Shown here piece by piece: positions 43,109 through 51,902 of a DNA stretch of 64,000 nt (its first letter is position 1; each line of letters opens with the position of its first letter). The DNA comes from Haliea sp040221975 (lineage in GTDB: Bacteria > Pseudomonadota > Gammaproteobacteria > Pseudomonadales > Halieaceae). The position numbers and the translations under genes are program-made. The DNA lies in contig JAVJWR010000028.1 of assembly GCA_040221975.1 (NCBI GenBank), forward strand, positions 1 to 64,000, written 5' to 3'. The notes beneath the pieces were generated by a model, which worked only from the letters and a program-made list of their open reading frames with translations, was not told the DNA's origin and did no database searches.

Positions 43109-44611
43109 TTGCCAAAGACGGATAGAGCCTTGTCAATCGGACGATCGCTTACAATCTCAATTGCGCAGAGATACCTCACAATAGGGCTGCAACTGCTGTC
43201 CTTCGTGATCATCGCCCGGTTGCTGACACCCGAGGAAATCGGGCTGTACTCAGTAGCAGTTGCCGTTATCGGTATTGCGCAGATACTGAGAGACTTCGGT
43301 ATAGGCAGCTACCTGATTCAAGAACGCGAACTCACTGACGAAAGAATACGCACAGCCTTCACTGTGACACTGATCGTATCGATGACGCTCTTTTTGATTG
43401 TACTGGGTTGCGCCAAACCTGCAGCATCGTTCTATGATGACGAACGGCTGACGGGAATACTCGGCCTGTTATCGATAAACTTTCTGCTGATACCATTCAA
43501 CTCAACTACATTGTCACTTCTAAAGCGGGATATGCGGTTTGGCTTGCTAGCCATTTTTTCAATATTGGCATCGGTAGCTGGCACCGCATCGGCAATCGGT
43601 TTTGCATTTGCAGGAGCGGGTTACAACGCGTTGGTTTATTCGAGCATAATCTCCACTGTCACTCTCGTGCTCGCTGGAGCGGTATACCGCCGCTCCGAGT
43701 TTGTGCTGCGGCCGACGCTAGTAGAATGGCGGCGTATAACCGGTTTTGGTTCCCAGGTCGCATTTACTAATGTGCTGGGGCATATCGCTATCAACATGAA
43801 TGATCTCGTTGTCGGCAAGGCCCTAGGATTTACCGCTGTAGGCATCCTGAGCCGAGCGCAAGGCGTAATGAATCTGTTCCACCGTGACATGATGGGAGCC
43901 ATCAAGGGCGTAGCCTATCCGGCATTTGCCGAGGCGTCACGCAGGAACGCAGACATGGAGGATATCCACAACCGGAGTATCACCGCGCTGACCGCAGTCG
44001 CCTGGCCATTCTACGGCTTTTTCGCGCTCTACCCCCTGGAGAGCTTGCGCTTCCTGTTTGGGCCACAGTGGGACGCAGCTGCACCACTGGTGCCCGTGTT
44101 CTGCGCAGCCGGTGCAGTAGCGGCAATCTGGAGCCTAGCCATGAATATGACCACCGCGATGGGACGAGTCAAGTTGGCAACCCTCTCAGCGCTCATCAAT
44201 CAGTCCGTAAGAATTATCGTGCTTGTACTCGTCGCTGCAACCTTCGATGACATAATGCCCTTCGCAATCGCCTTATTTGGTGTTTATTGTTTTCAGCTTG
44301 TCACAATATACACCATCAAACAACTCGCCTGCCCCACAAGGTGGAGAACGCTTGGGGTTGGACTGATGAACTCGGCAGCTCTAACGATCTTAAGCTTGGC
44401 CCCAAGCTATGCCGTGTATCGATTCATTTTGACTGCAGGGAGCGGGATTGATGCTATGTTCGCAGTCCCTTTGCTCGCAGTGTGCGTTGCAGTAAGCTGG
44501 GTGACAACGATCCGACTTATCAAACATCCGACTCTATATGATGAGATGCTTCCAGCACACGTTAAACGGATTTTACTATACCCATGGAGACCCGATAAAG
44601 GAATGCATTGA
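43109..44611 (+). CDS. Wzx-like polysaccharide flippase
   Basis: 500 residues from TTG 43109; TTG 43130 with GGATAGAG upstream is an alternative. Twelve to fourteen hydrophobic helices from LTIGLQLLSFVIIARLLTPEEIGLYSVAVAVIGIAQILRDFG onward, the pattern of the PST/MATE-like polysaccharide exporters. The family signature ALGFTAVGILSRAQGV lies near residue 250. Flips the lipid-linked repeat unit to the periplasm. From its second half on, the sequence drifts toward lower GC. Confidence 0.88.
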   Translation: MPKTDRALSIGRSLTISIAQRYLTIGLQLLSFVIIARLLTPEEIGLYSVAVAVIGIAQILRDFGIGSYLIQERELTDERIRTAFTVTLIVSMTLFLIVLGCAKPAASFYDDERLTGILGLLSINFLLIPFNSTTLSLLKRDMRFGLLAIFSILASVAGTASAIGFAFAGAGYNALVYSSIISTVTLVLAGAVYRRSEFVLRPTLVEWRRITGFGSQVAFTNVLGHIAINMNDLVVGKALGFTAVGILSRAQGVMNLFHRDMMGAIKGVAYPAFAEASRRNADMEDIHNRSITALTAVAWPFYGFFALYPLESLRFLFGPQWDAAAPLVPVFCAAGAVAAIWSLAMNMTTAMGRVKLATLSALINQSVRIIVLVLVAATFDDIMPFAIALFGVYCFQLVTIYTIKQLACPTRWRTLGVGLMNSAALTILSLAPSYAVYRFILTAGSGIDAMFAVPLLAVCVAVSWVTTIRLIKHPTLYDEMLPAHVKRILLYPWRPDKGMH

Positions 44612-44712
44612 AATCGTCATTCCTAGTTAGCGCCCCAGATTCAAGGAATCACATGATCAACCAAATGGCTCACACTTAGAAATCATTACAAGCCTAGGGA
44701 AATGGAAGCACA

Positions 44713-45555
44713 ATGATACCCTCAACTAAGAACCTTATCAAATCGACATTAATTTCCTACAGCAAGCACTCTGGGAAATTTCTTTTTGTGCTTTCCACAG
44801 GACGAGTCGGTACTGATGCATTAACAAAGCTTTTAGATCTATCTACGAGTGTAGTTTCGGACCATGAACCAGCGCCCGAGTTTACTCAGCTCACTAAAGA
44901 TTCATATCAACATTCAATTTCTAAGGAGATGCGTCAAACAACGACAGATCAATATCTGGAAGCACGAATTTTTTCTCACTCTAACTGTTCTCGACTCAGA
45001 GGAGCACTACTGAAAAATCGTATCTATGCTGAGACTTCCAACCGTCTCACCTATATCGCGCCAGAGCTATCTTCATCTCTTAAGAATGCCAAATTCATTT
45101 TCTTGCATAGACACCCTGCGGAAGTAGTTGTATCGGCGATGCGGCGAAACTACTACGCCTCCAATCCATGGGATGATTTTAGAATTACTCCGAGAGAAGA
45201 TGATCAATTCTACGCCGACTGGCCGTCATTCAGCCAATTTCAAAAATGTTGTTGGTATTGGCGAGGAGTGAACGAGTTCAGCCTGCAATTCCTCGAAAAC
45301 TTGCCCAAAACCCAGTATTTCACTTTATCTAGTAACGACCTCTTCGCTCCGAATATACAAACTCTTAATTCTATGTTCAAGTGGATTGGCGGTGACCTCC
45401 CCGAGGAGGCAGATATATTTGAATTACTTTCTGTAAAACACAACGAACAGCGTACGGGCGCATTTCCTCCATGGGAGGAGTGGGAGGAAAAATTGAAGAC
45501 CGAGCTCGCTGAAATAGCAGGACCAGTCGCAGATAGACTTGGATATAGCCTGTAA
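44713..45555 (+). CDS. sulfotransferase-like protein, AT-rich
   Basis: 280 residues, ATG 44713. KFLFVLSTGRVGTDALTKLLDL is the 5'-phosphosulfate loop and KFIFLHRHPAEVVVSAMRRNYYA the 3'-phosphate binding strand/helix with Arg-His-Pro. No signal peptide. Flanked by an AT-rich ~100-base spacer and clearly lower in GC than the genes before 43 kb, which suggests transfer. Second sulfotransferase of the locus, not paralogous at the sequence level to the one at 37837. Confidence 0.8.
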   Translation: MIPSTKNLIKSTLISYSKHSGKFLFVLSTGRVGTDALTKLLDLSTSVVSDHEPAPEFTQLTKDSYQHSISKEMRQTTTDQYLEARIFSHSNCSRLRGALLKNRIYAETSNRLTYIAPELSSSLKNAKFIFLHRHPAEVVVSAMRRNYYASNPWDDFRITPREDDQFYADWPSFSQFQKCCWYWRGVNEFSLQFLENLPKTQYFTLSSNDLFAPNIQTLNSMFKWIGGDLPEEADIFELLSVKHNEQRTGAFPPWEEWEEKLKTELAEIAGPVADRLGYSL

Positions 45556-45697
45556 ATCTCTAGCAAACGGGCTGTTTTAAGGCTAACGTTATCTTAAATT
45601 GGTTGGAGGATAAACGATTGGTATTGAATCGGGCCATCGGTCTAGAGAAGGGGGGCGTAGAGATCAGATTCACAATAAATACAGCCTAGGATCGACA

Positions 45698-46753
45698 ATG
45701 CATATACTCTTTGCCACGAATCGCGACTATCTGCCGCAGGCTATCGGTGGAGCAGAATGGTCTACACACATACTAGCTGAAGAATTAGTACGCCAAGGAC
45801 ACCGAGTATCTATCATATGCAGTATCTACCCTAGAGGATTTTTTGGCACAAAAAACCGGATAGCTCGAAGAATACTAAGAGATGAGTTTCCACGCGATAT
45901 TGGTCTAGGGTACCCCGTTTATCGCGGGTGGGACCCAATCCGAAACCTGGGATCCGTGGCATCAAAGTTACGCCCCGACCGGGTGATCGTGGTCGGGGCA
46001 GCGCCCAAAGCTTATGAGCTTGCAATGGCATCTGTTGAGCTCGGCTATAGCACATTCTACCAAGTGAGGGATGTCGAGTTTAGCCGACACGGGGGTGACA
46101 TCGGATCTATACCTCAATTGAAATTCATTGCCAATTCCGAGTTCACACGTGAACGAATCAAGGAATCATTCGGTAAGAATGCCGCCATCGTTTTACCACC
46201 CATAGCACAAGAGAGATGCCGGGTGCCTCAGTTAGGCAATAGAGTTCTCATGATTAATCCCGACCCATCGAAAGGCGGGGATATTGCATTGGAACTCGCT
46301 GCACAATGCCCAGATATACCATTTCTGATACAAGAGAGCTGGGCAAGCAACAAGCACTTAGTTGAAATGAAACGTGCGGCAAAAAAACTCAGTAATGTGC
46401 AGTGGGAACCACCAAAAATTGACATTCGCAAGGCATTTTCCCGAGCGAAGATAATATTGGTACCATCGAAATGCGAAGAGGCTTGGGGACGAGTAGTAAG
46501 CGAGGCTCAGGTAAGCGGCATTCCTGCAGTGGCGTGTAGGATAGGAGGACTTCCCGAATCAGTCGGAGCAGGAGGTATTCTGGTCGATGTCTCCTCAGAT
46601 ATTTCAAATTGGGAGGTCGCACTAAGGTCGCTCTGGGACTCTCCAGAAACCTTTCAAAAATACTCGAAAGCCGCTCTTGATCACGCAAACCGACCGCAGG
46701 CTCAACCCTCTTACCAAGCCATGCTACTCTGCGAGGCATTAGAGAACGGTTAA
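45698..46753 (+). CDS. glycosyltransferase family 4
   Basis: 351 residues, ATG 45698. GT-B fold: HILFATNRDYLPQAIGGAEWSTHILAEELVRQGHRVSII, IANSEFTRERIKESFGKNAAIVLPP, MINPDPSKGGDIALELAAQCPD, IILVPSKCEEAWGRVVSEAQVSGIPAVACRIGGLPES (donor site with Glu pair). AT-rich like its upstream neighbour. Confidence 0.88.
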   Translation: MHILFATNRDYLPQAIGGAEWSTHILAEELVRQGHRVSIICSIYPRGFFGTKNRIARRILRDEFPRDIGLGYPVYRGWDPIRNLGSVASKLRPDRVIVVGAAPKAYELAMASVELGYSTFYQVRDVEFSRHGGDIGSIPQLKFIANSEFTRERIKESFGKNAAIVLPPIAQERCRVPQLGNRVLMINPDPSKGGDIALELAAQCPDIPFLIQESWASNKHLVEMKRAAKKLSNVQWEPPKIDIRKAFSRAKIILVPSKCEEAWGRVVSEAQVSGIPAVACRIGGLPESVGAGGILVDVSSDISNWEVALRSLWDSPETFQKYSKAALDHANRPQAQPSYQAMLLCEALENG

Positions 46754-46857
46754 ACAATCAGTATTCAACCGGACAACATTTGATCACCTTCACAATTTTC
46801 TGCCGGCCGCACCAACACGAGAAAGTCACCTTGCTAAACACCCAAAGTCAGTTATCA

Positions 46858-47790
46858 ATGAGCGTAATCATCCCTGCATATAACGCAGCCTCCCACATCA
46901 GGGAAACACTACTTTCAATACTAAAACAGGGCATCGAGCCAGGCTGTATCGTAGTGGTCAACGATGGATCTACAGACGTCACTGAGAAAATCATCCTCGA
47001 AACGCATGAATTCCACGGCATCCAGTATATTTCCACACCCAACAGAGGCCAGGGTGCAGCCAGGAAACTCGGAATCAGCCAAGTTTCATCAGATTATATT
47101 TTCCTCTGCGACAGCGATGATATATGGACGCCAAATCATCTTCAGAGAAAAGCGCAGCTTCTTGAGCAGTTTCCCGAAGCTGACTTTACATTTTCCAACT
47201 GCTACTCATTTGGTGCAAACTCAGACACCTCCCATCATCTACTGGATGAAGCTCCGCACGGATGGACGGAGCGTCGGTGTGAGTTTGGCAGGGGCGGATT
47301 TTATCTGCTAAGGCAGCCCTATCTTGCTTTACTTGATTTTAATCCAGCCTATCTGTCAGGCGTTATGTTCCGGCGTGAAAGTTACAAGCGCATGGGAGGA
47401 TTTCTGGAAAAGTACAGCCGCTGGATTGGCGAGGACACTGAGTTTACACGTCGATTTGCCAGCTTGGATGATTGCCTGTTTGTCGGCGATACACAGGCAA
47501 CCTGGGGTTACAGACGACACTGTTCCAATTATTCAGCAGTGCAGTGGCGAAACATCAAGGCAAAAGCCGATATACTTGATGAACATCTAAGCTTGGGGGT
47601 TGTTCCACCCGCGTACGTTTCGGCCACTTGTGCTGAGCGCGACACTACCCGCGGGACCGCTTTCGACCAGGCGTGCTGGGAAAAGGCTTCAGATCATGTT
47701 GCCAGCCTGTTTTCGGAGCTTCCACCAGCGCAGCGTACCGCAAAGAGGCGCACGAAAGCCTTGCTAGCCAAAGCCGGTCTGTTTTTCTAG
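46858..47790 (+). CDS. glycosyltransferase family 2
   Basis: 310 residues from ATG 46858, where the GT-A fold starts immediately (SVIIPAYNAASHIRETLLSIL); TTG starts at 46831 and 46780 are possible. CIVVVNDGSTDVTEKII and YIFLCDSDDIWTPNHLQRKA carry the UDP- and metal-binding Asp residues. YLSGVMFRRESYKRMGGFLEKYSRWIGEDTEFTRRF is the acceptor-side region. Sugar donor unknown. Confidence 0.85.
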   Translation: MSVIIPAYNAASHIRETLLSILKQGIEPGCIVVVNDGSTDVTEKIILETHEFHGIQYISTPNRGQGAARKLGISQVSSDYIFLCDSDDIWTPNHLQRKAQLLEQFPEADFTFSNCYSFGANSDTSHHLLDEAPHGWTERRCEFGRGGFYLLRQPYLALLDFNPAYLSGVMFRRESYKRMGGFLEKYSRWIGEDTEFTRRFASLDDCLFVGDTQATWGYRRHCSNYSAVQWRNIKAKADILDEHLSLGVVPPAYVSATCAERDTTRGTAFDQACWEKASDHVASLFSELPPAQRTAKRRTKALLAKAGLFF

Positions 47791-47814
47791 AGACACCTTA
47801 CCTCTGGGGGCTGC

Positions 47815-48726
47815 ATGCGACGATTACACTGGCTTTCACGTACCAAGGTGATCGCTTTAGTTTGCGCAGGAGTAGCTGCCCTTGTGATTCTCACTGTATA
47901 TGTAGCTCATCGGAAACCCATCACGGTAATTTACAACGAGGAGCGAACCCAACAGCCAGCGCTGAAGATGCAGATATATCCCGCAAGAACCGATGGGGGC
48001 AACCACCCCGCTGTTCTGTTTTTCCATGGCGGCGGCTGGATCACGGGCAGCCCAGACCAGTTCAAGTGGTTTGCAAACAAATTTGCCGCCTGCGGTATAG
48101 TCTCAGCACTTGTGGAGTATCGCGTCCATTCGCGACATGGCGTTCTACCCGACAGCGCAGTCGAGGACGCCTACAGTGCCTATCAATGGATGTATCAGCA
48201 CCACGCCCAGTTTGAGGTCAATCCAGCCCATATCGCACTCATTGGAGGTTCCGCTGGTGCTCACATTGCTGCCGCGAGTACACTCAGCATGAATACCTCA
48301 CTTCCCTTCGCACTCGGCCTGCTAAACCCGGTGCTGGAGCTGACGGTTGCCACTGAATCCCAAGGCTACACCAAAGAAGAACTGCAGCTGATCAACGCCC
48401 TTGGACCAGCCAAGGCCGCGGAACTATCGCTTGGATCCAGATTGGAGCGAACAGACATACCAACACTGGTTATCTACGGTAGCCTCGACCCGCTGTTGCC
48501 AACGGCATACGAAGCCCTGTTGTCACAGACTGGTGACTCGAGGGCAAATCTAGAGCTACTAGTGGCCCCCGGCGAGAATCACGGCTTTTTCAACTACGAA
48601 CCCTGGCGGACATCAGTAGCCAATGCACTTATAGAGTTTCTCCGCGCCCATGGAGCTGCCGCAGATTGCAAGCTGGAAATGAACGGCCCAGTCACGCTGC
48701 GAAACGTAAGAAACCCCGGAGCCTGA
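47815..48726 (+). CDS. membrane-anchored alpha/beta hydrolase (HSL-like esterase)
   Basis: 303 residues, ATG 47815. An N-terminal anchor (VIALVCAGVAALVILTVYVA) precedes an alpha/beta hydrolase: oxyanion motif FFHGGGWITGSP, nucleophile IGGSAGAHIAAAS, acid Asp in IYGSLDPLLP and the catalytic His in APGENHGFFNYEPW. This is the hormone-sensitive-lipase/BD-FAE style arrangement. In this context it may remove acetyl or other acyl groups from the polysaccharide on the periplasmic side. Confidence 0.85.
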   Translation: MRRLHWLSRTKVIALVCAGVAALVILTVYVAHRKPITVIYNEERTQQPALKMQIYPARTDGGNHPAVLFFHGGGWITGSPDQFKWFANKFAACGIVSALVEYRVHSRHGVLPDSAVEDAYSAYQWMYQHHAQFEVNPAHIALIGGSAGAHIAAASTLSMNTSLPFALGLLNPVLELTVATESQGYTKEELQLINALGPAKAAELSLGSRLERTDIPTLVIYGSLDPLLPTAYEALLSQTGDSRANLELLVAPGENHGFFNYEPWRTSVANALIEFLRAHGAAADCKLEMNGPVTLRNVRNPGA

Positions 48727-48759
48727 TTCTACTCTCCAGAGCCCACGACAAGGCCAGTC

Positions 48760-50616
48760 TCACACCACTGCGCCTGGCAGCAGTTGCTGCAAACCGGATG
48801 AAAACGCTGCAGTCAGCTGCTGTTGCTCCTGAGCCGACAGTCGCTGGTGAACCAGTCGCCGGCTCTTGCTGTCATCGCCCGGCGGACGGACCCCCAATCT
48901 TATCCGCTGAAAATCCTCTGTCTGGTACGCAGCAACGATGGACCGAACCCCGAGATGACCGCCGTCGCCACCACCTCGGCACACCTTGACTGTCCCCTGC
49001 TCGAGATCCATGTCGTCGTGAACCACCACCGCGCGGGTCAGCTCTTCCACGCCCAACATGCGGCGGATTGCATCGCCAGAGTGATTGATGGCAGCATCCG
49101 GTTTTACCAACACGATCCGAACACTCTGTATCGGTCCCTCGGCGGTTTGCCCCGAAGGTGCCTGTTGCCAGGTCATACCCTGCTCCCGAGCCAACGAATC
49201 GAGCGCAAGATGACCGGCATTGTGTCGCGTTAGACGATATTCTTCCCCCGGGTTGCCCAGCCCCACCATGAGCATACACCCCTCACCAACAGAGATTGCG
49301 GGCAGCAGGTTCTCGGCATCCGTGAGCACCGATGAAATGCCCGTGCCCGCCCTGGTAAAATCGTACAGTCTTGGGCAACGTGTGCAGAACTGGCTCTTGC
49401 CGCACCGACTGTCCCAGCACGCGACAGGATCTTCCCGGTCGAGAATCAATCTCACGAGATGATCCATTCGGGACGACCCCTTGAGCAGTACCAGATCCCC
49501 CGGGCGCAGGATCTCGCTCAGGAAAACCGCCGCCTGACGCAGTTCGCTAAAACCATGCAGGCGTTGCCGCTGTTCGGCCTTCGATTTTCTGGTGGCGCGG
49601 TGGGCGTTCGCGCCGACAAAGATTACCTGATCGGCGATTTCCAGCGCCTTGTCCGCTATCCGGGGGTAGAGCCGGGATGCTGAGCGGGAGTAGTCTGAGA
49701 GTGTACCAATCACCATCACCTTCCTCGGAGCTACCGCATCCCGCATGAATGCCATGGGGGCGTCCACCGACCAAAGAGGTGCCTTCCAGTCATCTCTGAG
49801 ATAAATGACCCCGTCACTGCCCGTCAAAACCTGCATCCGTCCCTCACTGGACTCCAGGTTCTGCAGGTTGTTGATAGCCTCCGGCAACTCCATGCCTGCC
49901 GCCAAGGCCACAGCCATGGCACAGAGAACCGACAGGGCGAGGTGCTCGCCGTGCAACCGGGTGGCCACGGTATACTGCTTCCCGCCGTAGGCCACCTTCA
50001 GGATCAGCGGCTCTGGCCACTTGGATCGGCATTCCAGCAGCCGCAGGGTGGCGCCCTCATTCCGCCCCACCCAGATCACCTTCCTGCTGCACTGTTGCGC
50101 CCGCTCCCGCAACAGAGGGTCATCGATATTGAGAACCGCTGTGCCATCTTTAGGCAAGGCGTCGATGAGCCGGAACTTCTCGGTGGCGATTTCGTCGAGC
50201 CCGAAATCTGGCCGGGCATGTTCGCGCTGGATAAGGGTGACTACGGCAATGCGAGGTTTGAACAATCTGAGCGGCCAATCCATCGCCCGGGGCTTTCCGC
50301 CGGAGACTTCCACTACCGCAAAGCGATCACTGGCCCTGGTGGCGGCTACGGTCTTGGCTACCATGATCGGTTCATTCAGGGAGTGCTGGGATTTGGTGAC
50401 GGAGCCCGCGGAGGACAGAATGCCGGCGCACAGATCTTTTGTCGTGGTCTTGCCCGCACTCCCAGTGATGGCGACAAACACCACCTTCCCCAGCAAGCGC
50501 CTTTTGACCAGCGCTAGCCCCAAAGGCGCGGCAATCTCCGTCCGCCAACGGACAGCAGCCACGAAAGCGCTGATGCGGTGAGTCAATGCGGAGATGGTCA
50601 TGCGCGGAAGCCCCAT
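48760..50616 (-). CDS. Mur ligase fused to a peptidyl-tRNA-hydrolase-like domain
   Basis: 618 residues from ATG 50616 (ATG 50601 and a longer start at 50697 are possible). Residues ~40-420 follow MurF: P-loop VAITGSAGKTTTKDLCAGIL, FAVVEVSGGKPRAMD, VVTLIQREHARPDFGL, AVLNIDDPLL, ATRLHGEHLALSVLCAMAVAL, YLRDDWKAPLWSVDAPMAFM. A linker with four Cys (CWDSRCGKSQFCTRC, near 49390-49430) follows. Residues ~448-618 match peptidyl-tRNA hydrolase: MVGLGNPGEEYRLTRHNAGH (Asn and catalytic His), VKPDAAINHSG, VVHDDMDLEQGTVK and GGDGGHLGVRSI. The Asn of the GGHNG motif (Asn114 of E. coli Pth) is Leu here. It is neither the cell's MurF nor its Pth. Likely attaches an amino acid or peptide in the exopolysaccharide pathway; convergent with the hydrolase gene. 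Confidence 0.85.
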   Translation of the reverse strand: MGLPRMTISALTHRISAFVAAVRWRTEIAAPLGLALVKRRLLGKVVFVAITGSAGKTTTKDLCAGILSSAGSVTKSQHSLNEPIMVAKTVAATRASDRFAVVEVSGGKPRAMDWPLRLFKPRIAVVTLIQREHARPDFGLDEIATEKFRLIDALPKDGTAVLNIDDPLLRERAQQCSRKVIWVGRNEGATLRLLECRSKWPEPLILKVAYGGKQYTVATRLHGEHLALSVLCAMAVALAAGMELPEAINNLQNLESSEGRMQVLTGSDGVIYLRDDWKAPLWSVDAPMAFMRDAVAPRKVMVIGTLSDYSRSASRLYPRIADKALEIADQVIFVGANAHRATRKSKAEQRQRLHGFSELRQAAVFLSEILRPGDLVLLKGSSRMDHLVRLILDREDPVACWDSRCGKSQFCTRCPRLYDFTRAGTGISSVLTDAENLLPAISVGEGCMLMVGLGNPGEEYRLTRHNAGHLALDSLAREQGMTWQQAPSGQTAEGPIQSVRIVLVKPDAAINHSGDAIRRMLGVEELTRAVVVHDDMDLEQGTVKVCRGGGDGGHLGVRSIVAAYQTEDFQRIRLGVRPPGDDSKSRRLVHQRLSAQEQQQLTAAFSSGLQQLLPGAVV

Positions 50617-50809
50617 TGCTACTATCAAGGATTGAAGGCATCCTCGCAGCCAAAAATTGTAAAGGCTCAAGCCCCCGGAATTCCCAAGGCCACCCAACCA
50701 CTATTGCACAGTATTATCGCTGTAAGATCAAATTCAGGCTCGCATTAATCGCCGACCTGCGCAAAAATGGTCCGATAGGCAACCATCGAAGTCGGACGGC
50801 TCTCTTTAC

Positions 50810-51838
50810 TTGAAGCAATTCATTCTCGCTCTCGCCCGGCTCACCGGGCTCTTTGCCCTGAGCAAGCTACTCACTGCCGATCGAGTGAGGATACTTGCCT
50901 ATCACGGCACCTGGCTAGGTGAAGGCCATTTCGGCAACTTCCTCTATATGAGCGCAGGCAAGTTCCAACGCAGAATGGAGCTACTCAAGACGCTGGGGTA
51001 TCCCGTGATCTCCCTTACCGACGCTCTGGCAAAACTTGGCAGCGAAGAGCTGCCCAAGGGCACGACAGTTATTACTATCGACGATGGCTGGTACAGCACG
51101 TACTTGCATATGCTCCCGGTACTGCAAGCACACGGCTACCCCGCCACAATCTACCTAACCACCTACTATTGCTACAATCAGGCCCCGGTTATTGATGTGG
51201 CGTTACAATACTGTTTTCATCAAATCGACCCGGACTTGTGCCCACTTGTTCATATTCCCGAGTATGGGCTTGGACCGCTGCCGACCGGCACCGGGGTTGA
51301 GAGAAGCCTCGCTCTGGCGGCGGCGTCGGAAGTTTCAGCCGAACTGGACAGCGATGCTACGAGGCAGCGTTTCCTGCAATCAGTATGCCATCAGACCGCG
51401 GCAAACTACGACTTGCTATCAGCGGAACGCTGGTTTCATCTTATGACACCTGCGGAAATAAAAGATGCTGCCGACAAATGCATGACCGTGGAACTGCACA
51501 CTCATCATCACAGAATCACACATCGCGGCGAAGATTGTCTCAAACAGGAACTGGCGCTCAACAACGAGTGTATCAAGGCAATAACCCGTCGGGATCCTAT
51601 GCACTTTTGTTATCCAAGCGGGCGATTTTCCCCGGCGGTCTGGCCAGCTCTCAGTGAAGCGGGTATTGCCTCGGCAACAACTACTGAGATTGGTCTGGTA
51701 GATAGCGAGTCAGCGATATATGCTCTGCCCCGGATCCTGGATGGACAGAACGTCTCGGAGCTGGAGTTCGAGGCTGAGATGAGCGGCTTTATGGAGCTGA
51801 TTCGCAAAGCTCGAAAATTTTCCGGGTTGCGCGGATGA
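50810..51838 (+). CDS. polysaccharide deacetylase family protein
   Basis: 342 residues from TTG 50810. NodB-type motifs: VITIDDGWYSTYLHMLPVL (motif 1, Asp-Asp), LHTHHHRITH (motif 2, His-x3-His variant) and HFCYPSGRFSP (motif 3, Tyr-Pro). No clear signal peptide, so it probably acts on lipid-linked intermediates in the cytosol or at the membrane. It would remove N- or O-acetyl groups from sugars. Confidence 0.85.
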   Translation: MKQFILALARLTGLFALSKLLTADRVRILAYHGTWLGEGHFGNFLYMSAGKFQRRMELLKTLGYPVISLTDALAKLGSEELPKGTTVITIDDGWYSTYLHMLPVLQAHGYPATIYLTTYYCYNQAPVIDVALQYCFHQIDPDLCPLVHIPEYGLGPLPTGTGVERSLALAAASEVSAELDSDATRQRFLQSVCHQTAANYDLLSAERWFHLMTPAEIKDAADKCMTVELHTHHHRITHRGEDCLKQELALNNECIKAITRRDPMHFCYPSGRFSPAVWPALSEAGIASATTTEIGLVDSESAIYALPRILDGQNVSELEFEAEMSGFMELIRKARKFSGLRG

Positions 51839-51902
51839 ACAAAACAAAAGAAGCTTCATAGGAGACGCGATAACCCTCCGAATTTATCATGAGAACCCTA
51901 TA

